From contig DJRT01000007.1 in the NCBI GenBank assembly GCA_002437905.1, positions 1-53,801 of the forward strand: DNA of 53,801 nucleotides, read 5' to 3'. The notes beneath the pieces were generated by a model, which was not told where the DNA came from, ran no database searches, and was given only the letters and a program-made list of their open reading frames with translations. The position numbers were made by a program, and so were the translations under genes. Below, piece by piece: positions 47,873 through 53,801 of this stretch (position 1 is the stretch's first letter; the number at the start of each line of letters is the position of its first letter). Source of the stretch: Ruminococcaceae bacterium UBA6353. GTDB taxonomy: Bacteria > Bacillota > Clostridia > Oscillospirales > Acutalibacteraceae.

Positions 47873-48911
47873 GCACAGCCGGCCACGGCGGCGGGGTATC
47901 CGCATCCTGCTGGCGGTGGTGGCAGCGATCGCCGTGGCGGCGCTGCTGCTGACCGGCGGCTACTGGTATCTGCGCCAGCAGGGACGGCTATCCTTCCTGC
48001 ATCGGCGGGGTGGCATAGATTCCCCCAGCTCCGCTGTCAGCACCGACGCCGACGACCCGGATCTGATCACCTACCAGGGGAAAACCTACCGATACAACGA
48101 AAACATCGTCAGCCTGCTTTTCCTCGGTGTAGATAAAAAGGATGTGCAGACCAATGAAGGCTACGGCAAAAACGGACAGGCCGACAGCCTGTTTCTGGCG
48201 GCGCTGGACACCGGCACCGGCCGCGTCCGCATTATCCCGCTGACGCGGGAATCCATGGTGGATGTTGACCTGTACACGGTGGAGGGCAATTACGCCGGCA
48301 CCCAGAAGCTGCAGCTGTGCCTGGCCTATGCCTATGGCAGCACCGGGGAGGATTGCAGCCGGAATGTGGCCCGCTCGGTCAGCCGGCTGCTATACGGCAT
48401 ACCGGTGGACGCTTTCGTGACCATCGACCTGCAGGGGGTGCAGAAGCTGACCGATGCGGTGGGCGGCGTCCCGGTGGAGGCACTGGAAAGCTTCACCACA
48501 AACGGCTACACCTTCCGGCAGGGGAAAAGCGTGACCCTGCGCGGCGCCGGGGCGGAGGCCTACATCCGCTACCGCACCAGCACGGTGGACGGCAACACCA
48601 AGCGCATGAAGCGGCAGCAGCAGTTCCTCAGTGCCTTTTTCAACCAGGCGAAAGCCAAGCTGCGCAGCAATATCACCCTGATCGGCAGCTACTACAATGT
48701 GGCCAAGCCGTATATCGTCAGCGACCTGACGCTGCCGCAGATCACCTACCTGGCCACCAGCGGGCTGGCCGGCGGCAGCGGTAACGGCCTGGAGTATATC
48801 CAGATCGCCGGCGAAACAGTCCAGGGGGCAGAATTTGTGGAATTCTACCCGGATCAAAGCTCCGCCTATGAGGCGGTACTGGCAGCGTTCTACACGCCGG
48901 TGGAGCAGTGA
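47853..48911 (+). CDS. LytR-CpsA-Psr family protein
   Basis: A 352-residue LCP-domain protein that transfers glycopolymers (teichoic-acid- or capsule-like) from lipid carriers to peptidoglycan. One membrane helix (about 18-40), then the LCP domain (about 85-300): LLFLGVDKKDVQTNEGYGKNGQADSLFLAAL, the catalytic-site Arg residues in IIPLTRESMVDV and AYIRYRTSTVDGNTKRMKRQQQFL, and FVTIDLQGVQKLTDAVGGVPV. Start GTG 47853 inside the sortase gene (20-bp overlap), so the two wall enzymes are coupled. Confidence 0.9.
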   Translation: MTSSPTKHSRPRRRGIRILLAVVAAIAVAALLLTGGYWYLRQQGRLSFLHRRGGIDSPSSAVSTDADDPDLITYQGKTYRYNENIVSLLFLGVDKKDVQTNEGYGKNGQADSLFLAALDTGTGRVRIIPLTRESMVDVDLYTVEGNYAGTQKLQLCLAYAYGSTGEDCSRNVARSVSRLLYGIPVDAFVTIDLQGVQKLTDAVGGVPVEALESFTTNGYTFRQGKSVTLRGAGAEAYIRYRTSTVDGNTKRMKRQQQFLSAFFNQAKAKLRSNITLIGSYYNVAKPYIVSDLTLPQITYLATSGLAGGSGNGLEYIQIAGETVQGAEFVEFYPDQSSAYEAVLAAFYTPVEQ

Positions 48912-48951
48912 CGCCGTCCGGATTTCCGGGAAAAATACCAAGCCAAAACGA

Positions 48952-48999
48952 ATACGGGGCGTATATATCATATGATATATACGCCCTGTATCTTTTTAT
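48952..48999 (+). terminator. terminator between convergent transcripts
   Basis: ATACGGGGCGTATATATCA pairs with TATGATATATACGCCCTGTAT, followed by CTTTTTATT. Confidence 0.85.
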
Positions 49000-51398
49000 T
49001 GTTCTGTACGGCTCTGTCGACCCGGTCGGCTGCGCCGGTTCGGCCGGATGCGCCATATCGCCTCGACATACTCCGCCACCGCGCGGTCGGAGGAGAAGCG
49101 GCCGGCAGCACACACATTGCGCCACTGGCGGGCGGCAAACGCCAACCGATCCTGCCCATATTCCCGGTTAAGCTGCACCCGTGCAGCCAGATAGCGGTCA
49201 AAATCGGCCAGCAGGAAATAGTGATCCGCCGGGTGCCAGTCCGCACCGTCCAGCAGGGCGGTATACAGCTCCCGGAACATCCCGGTGCCGCCATCGTCCA
49301 GCGTGCCGTCCACCAGCGCATCCAGGCAGCGGCGCAGGCGAGCGTCCTGCTCATACCAATCGCGGGCACGGTAGGTCTCCCGCAGGCGCTCAAGCTCCTC
49401 CACCCGCGCGCCGAAGATCGCCTCATTCTCCTCGCCGGCGGCCTCCACGATCTCCACATTGGCGCCGTCATAGGTGCCCAGCGTAATGGCACCATTGAGC
49501 ATCAGCTTCATATTGCCGGTGCCGCTGGCCTCGGTGCCGGCGGTGGATATCTGCTCGGAAATATCCGCCGCCGCCACGATGTGCTCCGCACAGGTCACAT
49601 CGTAATCCGGCACAAACACCACCTCCAGCAGACGGCTGACCCGCGCATCCCCGGCGATCAGCGCCCCCACGGCGTGGATCAGCTTGATGATCGCCTTGGC
49701 GCGGGCATAGCCGGGCGCCGCCTTGGCGGCAAACAGCACGGTGGTGGGAGTAAACCCGGTCAGAGAACCCTCCCGCAGCTCGTAGTACAGCTCCAGCAGG
49801 CACAGGGCATTCAGCAGCTGCCGCTTGTATTCGTGCAGGCGCTTGACCTGCACATCCAGCAGCCGCTCAGGATCGAAGTGCAGCCCGCGGTGCTGCCGGC
49901 AGAAATCGCACAGCCGCTGCTTATTCTGCTGCTTGATGGAAATAAACGCCTGCAGCACAGCGGAGTCGTCCGCATACGGCGTCAGGCTCTGCAGCCGGTC
50001 AAGGTCGGTGATCCAGGCATCGTCCCCCAGCAGCCTGGTCAGCAGTGCCGCCAGCGGCGGGTCGGCCAGCGCCAGCCAGCGGCGCTGGGTGATGCCGTTG
50101 GTCACATTCAGCAGCTTATCGGGGTACAGGGCGTTCCATGCCGGCAGCATCTGCCGGCGCAGAATATCCGTGTGCAGCGCCGCCACCCCGTTCACCCGGC
50201 GGCTGCAGTAGCAGGCCAGATAGGCCATGTGCACCGTACTGCCCTGCAAAAGCAGCAGCTGCGGCCAAAGCTCCTGTGGCACCTGCCGGCGGCGCAGCTC
50301 CGCACGCTGGCGGCCGGCAATCTGCCGGATGACCCGCGCTGCGCCGGGACACACCCGCCGCACGGTGGCCATATCCCAGCGCTCCAGCGCCTCCGGCATA
50401 ATGGTGTGGTTGGTATAGTTGAAGATCTCCCGTGCGGCGGCAAGCGCCTTGCCGAACGGCACCCCACGCGCCTGCAGCAGCCGGATCAGCTCCGGCACGG
50501 CGATTACCGGGTGGGTATCGTTCAGCTGCACCGTGATCTGCCGCGGCAGCTCCTCCCAATCCGGCCCGTGCACCGCCTCGAAACGGCGCAGCATATCCTG
50601 CAGCGAGGCGCTGCAGAAAAAATACTGCTGCCGCAGCCGGAGCTGCCGGCCGGCCGGGGTGGAATCGTTCGGGTACAGCACGCGGGAGATATCCTCCGCG
50701 CGGTTTTTGCGCCGCACGGCACGGTCATACTGCTGCTCGTTGAACAGAGACAGGTCGAAGGGGGTTTGCGGCTCACACTGCCACAGCCGCAGGGTAGAGA
50801 CATGGTGGCCGCCATAGCCGATCACCGGCATATCGTAGGGTACGGCACGCACATCGCCATCCCCGAAGCTGACCGTCACCGCCTCGTCCTCCCGGCGCAC
50901 CGACCACGGATCGCCGTAACGGGTCCAGTCATCCACCGCCTCCTGCTGGAAGCCCTCCCGGATCTCCTGCCGGAAGATGCCGTAGCGGTAGCGGATGCCA
51001 TAGCCATCCAGCGGCAGCCCCAGCGTGGCGGCACTATCCAGATAGCAGGCGGCCAGCCGGCCGAGCCCGCCATTGCCCAGCGCGGCATCCTCGATCTGCT
51101 CCAGCTCACCGAGGGAACGGCCGAGCGCCTGCAGCGCCCCGGCCGCCGGCTCCGTCAGCCCGGTACACAGCAGGTTATTATATATGGCGCGTCCCACCAG
51201 GTACTCCGCCGAAAGATAATAGGCGCGCCGGTGGGTGGCGTGCCACCGGCTGCTGCGGGTCCAGGCCGGCGTGATCTGCCGCAGCACCGTGCGGGCAAGG
51301 CAGGTGTGCAGCTCATGCACTGTCAGCTGCTGCGGCGTGCGCTGATACAGCGCCGCAGCCAGACGCTCCAGCTCCCGTTTTTCATCGGCCATGGTCAT
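48996..51398 (-). CDS. glgP: glycogen/maltodextrin phosphorylase
   Basis: An 800-residue GT35 enzyme that releases glucose-1-phosphate from alpha-1,4-glucans. Normal length. Key parts: LSAEYLVGRAIYNN and GNGGLGRLAACYLDS (active-site N-terminus), NDTHPVIAVPELIRLL, and the pyridoxal-phosphate Lys631 in EASGTGNMKLMLNGAITLGTYDGANVEI. Start ATG 51398 has GGAGG 4-5 bases away; ATG 51392 is a possible alternative with better spacing. It lies 12 bp behind the permease genes, so the operon imports and phosphorolyses maltodextrins. Confidence 0.95.
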   Translation of the reverse strand: MTMADEKRELERLAAALYQRTPQQLTVHELHTCLARTVLRQITPAWTRSSRWHATHRRAYYLSAEYLVGRAIYNNLLCTGLTEPAAGALQALGRSLGELEQIEDAALGNGGLGRLAACYLDSAATLGLPLDGYGIRYRYGIFRQEIREGFQQEAVDDWTRYGDPWSVRREDEAVTVSFGDGDVRAVPYDMPVIGYGGHHVSTLRLWQCEPQTPFDLSLFNEQQYDRAVRRKNRAEDISRVLYPNDSTPAGRQLRLRQQYFFCSASLQDMLRRFEAVHGPDWEELPRQITVQLNDTHPVIAVPELIRLLQARGVPFGKALAAAREIFNYTNHTIMPEALERWDMATVRRVCPGAARVIRQIAGRQRAELRRRQVPQELWPQLLLLQGSTVHMAYLACYCSRRVNGVAALHTDILRRQMLPAWNALYPDKLLNVTNGITQRRWLALADPPLAALLTRLLGDDAWITDLDRLQSLTPYADDSAVLQAFISIKQQNKQRLCDFCRQHRGLHFDPERLLDVQVKRLHEYKRQLLNALCLLELYYELREGSLTGFTPTTVLFAAKAAPGYARAKAIIKLIHAVGALIAGDARVSRLLEVVFVPDYDVTCAEHIVAAADISEQISTAGTEASGTGNMKLMLNGAITLGTYDGANVEIVEAAGEENEAIFGARVEELERLRETYRARDWYEQDARLRRCLDALVDGTLDDGGTGMFRELYTALLDGADWHPADHYFLLADFDRYLAARVQLNREYGQDRLAFAARQWRNVCAAGRFSSDRAVAEYVEAIWRIRPNRRSRPGRQSRTEQ

Positions 51399-51410
51399 GG
51401 TTCCTCCTTT

Positions 51411-52247
51411 TTATCCTTTCACCGCGCCGGCAATCACACCGCGGATGATATATTTCTGACAGGCAAGATAAAAGATGATGATGGGCAGGATAGCCAGCAC
51501 CAGCATGGCCATCAGGCCGCCGTAATCGGTGGCGCCATAGGCACCCTGCATGGCGATCTGGATGGTAACCGGCACCGTTTTGCGGCGGGTGCCCAGCACC
51601 AGATAGGGCAGCAGGTAATCATTCCACACCCACATGGCATTGAGAATAGCCACCGTAACGGCAGTGGGGCGCATGACCGGCAGCACCACCCGGAAAAAAC
51701 ACTGCACCGGATTGCAGCCGTCGATGGTGGCGGCCTCCTCGATCTCCAGTGGAATGGCCTTGACAAAGCCGCAGAACATGAACACCGACAGCCCCGCGCC
51801 AAAGCCGAGGTACACCGGCACAATGCCAGGCACCGTATTCAGGTGCAGCCGGCCGACCACATAGGTCATGGTGAACATCACCATCTGGAACGGCACCACC
51901 ATGCTGAACACAAACAGGTAATACAGTGTGCGGGTCAGGGCATTTTTTACCCGCACCAGATACCACGCCGTCATGGCAGTACACAGCACGATCAGCGCCA
52001 CTGAGGCCACCGTGATGAACACCGACCGGGCAAACGCCGCCGGAAAGCCGGCTGTGCGCAGGCCGGTCAGATAGTTTTCCAGCCCGGCAAAGGTTTCGCC
52101 GGCCGGCAGAGAAAACGGCTCACTGGAAATATACAGCCGCACCTTAAAGGAATTGAGCAGCACCAGCAAAACGGGGATGAGAAACACCACCGCCAGCACA
52201 CACAGCAGTGCCGTCCACCAGCCGGCCGCACGGGTCTTTTCGTTCAT
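51411..52247 (-). CDS. ABC sugar transporter permease, MalG-like
   Basis: A 278-residue inner permease of the carbohydrate ABC transporter family CUT1. Six hydrophobic segments are visible; the EAA loop is EIEEAATIDGCNPVQCFFRVVLPVMRP (about residues 178-204), which contacts the ATPase. It overlaps malF by 4 bp (ATGA) and is 12 bp from glgP, pointing to alpha-glucan oligosaccharides as substrate. Start ATG 52247. Confidence 0.9.
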   Translation of the reverse strand: MNEKTRAAGWWTALLCVLAVVFLIPVLLVLLNSFKVRLYISSEPFSLPAGETFAGLENYLTGLRTAGFPAAFARSVFITVASVALIVLCTAMTAWYLVRVKNALTRTLYYLFVFSMVVPFQMVMFTMTYVVGRLHLNTVPGIVPVYLGFGAGLSVFMFCGFVKAIPLEIEEAATIDGCNPVQCFFRVVLPVMRPTAVTVAILNAMWVWNDYLLPYLVLGTRRKTVPVTIQIAMQGAYGATDYGGLMAMLVLAILPIIIFYLACQKYIIRGVIAGAVKG

Positions 52248-53089
52248 TGCTCCACCTCCCGGCTGCGGGTCAGCCACAGCTGCAGCCACGCCAGCGCTGC
52301 CACCAACAGGAAGAACAGCACCGCCTTGGCCTGCCCGACCCCCTGCCAGCCGGTGCGGCCGTAAAAGGTCTGGTAAATATTCAGTGCCAGCATCTGTGTA
52401 CGGTTTTCCGGTGCGCCGGCGGTCAGCGCCAGGTTCTGGTCAAACATCTTAAAGGCATTGGTGAGGGTGAGGAAAGTGCAGATGGTGACCGAGGGCATCA
52501 CCAGCGGCAGCTTGATACGCCACAGGGTGGTGAACCGCCCGGCGCCGTCGATGGCCGCCGCCTCCAGCAGATCGCCGGGGATATTCTGCAGCCCGGCGAT
52601 ATAAATGACCATCATATAGCCGATCAGCTGCCAATTGGTGAGCAGCACCAGCCCCCAAAAGCCGTACACCGCCTTGAAGGTGATATCCACCCCCCACAGG
52701 CCCAGCACACCATTGAGCAGCAGGTTCCAGATATAGCCCAGCACAATGCCGCCGATCAGGTTGGGCAGAAAGAAAACTGAGCGGAAGATATTGGTGCCCC
52801 GCAGGCTGCGGGTCAGCAGCAGCGCCAGCAGAAAGGCCAGCACATTCACCGTGACGATCGCCACCGCCGCAAACAGCGCCGTAAAGCCCAGCGCATGCAC
52901 AAACTCGCTGTCCGCCGTGAAGGCGCGCACATAGTTCTGCAGCCCGACGAAACGGGCATCCGTGACGGTGGTAAAGCGCGTGAAGGACAACCATACGCCC
53001 ATCACAAACGGCACAATAAAGGCAACACAGAAGGCCGCCAGCGTAGGCAGCACAAACAGGGGAAACCAGGGTCGCAGAGACTTGTTCAT
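52244..53089 (-). CDS. ABC sugar transporter permease, MalF-like
   Basis: A 281-residue CUT1 permease with six membrane segments and the EAA motif DLLEAAAIDGAGRFTTLWRIKLPLVMP (about residues 180-205). First gene of the malF-malG-glgP operon. ATG 53089 has AAAGGAG 14 bases upstream, somewhat far. No substrate-binding protein or ATPase gene is present in the window; upstream are two terminators, so these parts must be encoded elsewhere (a shared MsiK-type ATPase is common). Confidence 0.9.
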   Translation of the reverse strand: MNKSLRPWFPLFVLPTLAAFCVAFIVPFVMGVWLSFTRFTTVTDARFVGLQNYVRAFTADSEFVHALGFTALFAAVAIVTVNVLAFLLALLLTRSLRGTNIFRSVFFLPNLIGGIVLGYIWNLLLNGVLGLWGVDITFKAVYGFWGLVLLTNWQLIGYMMVIYIAGLQNIPGDLLEAAAIDGAGRFTTLWRIKLPLVMPSVTICTFLTLTNAFKMFDQNLALTAGAPENRTQMLALNIYQTFYGRTGWQGVGQAKAVLFFLLVAALAWLQLWLTRSREVEQ

Positions 53090-53238
53090 GGGATTTTCGG
53101 CCGCTCCTTTCCGGAATACTTGCGGAAATTGCAGCAATCGCGCCCGCATCCGCTTGTATCAGCGGCATTAGTGTGCGCGGCACGGCCGGATTTATTCTGC
53201 CGGCCGGCAATGTCGGCCAATGAATATAAAAAACCAAC

Positions 53239-53269
53239 GCCGCCGATCAGCATTTAACCAATCGGCGGC
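53239..53269 (-). terminator. minus-strand terminator upstream of malF
   Basis: GCCGCCGAT pairs with ATCGGCGGC with a 13-base loop; on the minus strand it is followed by GTTGGTTTTTTATA. Confidence 0.75.
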
Positions 53270-53279
53270 AGGCAAAATA

Positions 53280-53319
53280 AAAAAAAGACGCATCTGCCGG
53301 TTGGCAGATGCGTCTTTTT
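53280..53319. terminator. bidirectional intrinsic terminator
   Basis: GACGCATCTGCC pairs with GGCAGATGCGTC (12 bp, 4-base loop) with an A-run on the left and a T-run on the right. Confidence 0.85.
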
Positions 53320-53353
53320 GACCGGAAACGGTGCTTTGGCGAAATGCGCCCTT

Positions 53354-53419
53354 TTACTCCGGCCTTTTTACAGCGAGATCCTCCCGGTTCACCTGCGTGG
53401 GGTAGACAAAGTGGATCAT
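53354..53419 (-). CDS. possible 21-residue peptide
   Basis: ATG 53419 preceded by GAGAGGAGC opens a 21-codon frame (MIHFVYPTQVNREDLAVKRP then E) that ends 35 bases before a strong terminator. The ribosome site, the isolation between two terminators and the amphiphilic peptide suggest a real small gene. No clear promoter is seen after the terminator at 53477. Family unknown to me. Confidence 0.45.
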   Translation of the reverse strand: MIHFVYPTQVNREDLAVKRPE

Positions 53420-53476
53420 AGAAGTGCTCCTCTCGGTTTTGGGAAACAATGTCCCTGCCGCAAAGCCGCTGATAAA

Positions 53477-53523
53477 TAAAAAATGTACCCGAACCGCATT
53501 CTGTAAGAAAATGGTCCGGGTAC
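53477..53523 (-). terminator. tRNA-Val terminator
   Basis: On the minus strand GTACCCGG pairs with the CGGGTAC end of a long imperfect hairpin, followed by ATTTTTTATTT. Confidence 0.85.
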
Positions 53524-53531
53524 AGATCGTG

Positions 53532-53608
53532 TGGTGGACATTAACGGACTCGAACCGCTGACCCTCCGCACGTCAAGCGGATGCTCTAGCCAGCTGAGCT
53601 AATCGTCC
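53532..53608 (-). tRNA. tRNA-Val (anticodon GAC)
   Basis: Minus strand cloverleaf of 77 nt: acceptor GGACGAT / ATGTCC (near-perfect), D-arm AGCTCAGCTGGCTAGAGC, anticodon stem TCCGC / GCGGA with loop TTGACGT (anticodon GAC), T-arm with GGTTCGAGTCC and encoded CCA. Confidence 0.95.
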
Positions 53609-53621
53609 GAACGCAAGATTT

Positions 53622-53650
53622 ATTATACTGCGTCCTTCCCCGAAAGTCAA
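53622..53650 (-). promoter_or_regulatory. tRNA-Val promoter
   Basis: Minus strand TTGACT (53645-53650) and TATAAT (53622-53627), 17 bp apart. Confidence 0.9.
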
Positions 53651-53653
53651 GGG

Positions 53654-53801
53654 TTATTTTTCATTTTTCTGCAAAATTATTTCTTTCCCGTCCAACGCCG
53701 CGTACACCAGCGTATCCCCCTGGTACTCCAGCTTCAGCGAGAAGAAGGGCGCTTCCTCCGCCAGCAGCTGCAGGAACAGCTTGTCCCCCTCCCAGATGGG
53801 C
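53654..53801 (-). CDS. NUDIX hydrolase (MutT-like), C-terminal part
   Basis: The last 48 residues of a protein whose start lies outside the window. The sequence IWEGDKLFLQLLAEEAPFFSLKLEYQGDTL closely resembles the C-terminal end of clostridial 8-oxo-dGTP diphosphatases of the NUDIX family. The Nudix box itself is not in the window, so the call rests on this end pattern alone. It ends 4 bp before the tRNA-Val -35 box. Confidence 0.65.
   Translation of the reverse strand, partial: PIWEGDKLFLQLLAEEAPFFSLKLEYQGDTLVYAALDGKEIILQKNEK

Noticed and set aside
48972..52004. A 1010-codon open frame on the plus strand
   Set aside because: Antisense shadow of glgP and malG; rich in His, Gln and Arg as expected from reverse reading.
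1..53801. CRISPR arrays or complete insertion sequences
   Set aside because: No regularly spaced short repeats and no transposase frame were found; the only recombinase is the truncated integrase.

Overview
The window is a 53.8 kb chromosomal stretch from a GC-rich, low-motility-type clostridial Firmicute, most likely a gut Oscillospiraceae/Ruminococcaceae (Gemmiger/Faecalibacterium/Subdoligranulum-like). Reasons: strong AGGAGG ribosome sites and TTGACA-N17-TATAAT promoters throughout, a SpoVT-type regulator, a class B sortase, DUF6440/DUF3169/DUF6110 proteins, and high GC coding with long antisense shadow frames. The taxon is an inference; no rRNA is present.

Left end (1-3.4 kb): the decayed tail of an integrative conjugative element. 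A DUF6075-like protein, ArdA anti-restriction protein and an ArdA-associated protein run into a tyrosine integrase that has lost its N-terminus at a fusion junction; a truncated TetR gene follows. From 3.4 to 6.8 kb come small accessory modules: an XRE repressor with two spaced operators plus a DUF3169 membrane protein, DUF6440, a Cys-rich peptide, a ribbon-helix-helix protein divergent from a zinc-ribbon protein over a palindromic operator, and an RsgI-like lipoprotein. A PocR-type AraC regulator diverges from a GH127 arabinofuranosidase (6.8-9.8 kb).

The centrepiece (9.8-24.4 kb, minus strand) is one nine-gene operon whose leader is a c-di-GMP-I (GEMM) riboswitch. The 3' strand of the aptamer's P1 stem is also the 5' arm of an intrinsic terminator, so the predicted logic is ON with c-di-GMP. 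The operon encodes a secreted Listeria-Bacteroides-repeat protein, then (after an internal attenuator) a lipoprotein, a coiled-coil peptide, a 7TM/HD-GYP protein (a candidate c-di-GMP phosphodiesterase), a large membrane-anchored protein built on a glycosidase fold that has lost both catalytic glutamates, a HEAT-repeat membrane protein, a processive GT2 polysaccharide synthase, and two secreted glycosidase-like proteins that keep both glutamates. Most neighbours from the HD-GYP gene onward are joined by ATGA stop/start overlaps. I read it as a c-di-GMP-controlled exopolysaccharide synthesis/export/trimming system with a built-in feedback enzyme; I do not recognise it as a named system.

Rest of window: DivIVA-like coiled-coil protein; membrane protein and Dabb protein; Gfo/Idh/MocA dehydrogenase plus sugar isomerase/epimerase behind a structured leader; spoVT; ATC-hydrolase family; corrinoid adenosyltransferase; DUF6110 plus P1B ATPase; a small surface protein with a degenerate sorting signal; an M23/LysM/G5 peptidase behind a leader with stacked terminators; an NahK-like kinase; apt; tRNA-Lys followed by a 183-bp tandem duplication that copies the tRNA 3' end; HTH/zinc-ribbon regulator; GNAT enzymes; LytTR-DUF3021 pair; serS; RluA-type pseudouridine synthase; an AT-rich membrane-anchored HNH nuclease inserted between two copies of a terminator; sortase B and an LCP ligase; a malF-malG-glgP operon; a 21-codon ORF; tRNA-Val; and the 3' end of a NUDIX/MutT gene cut by the window edge.
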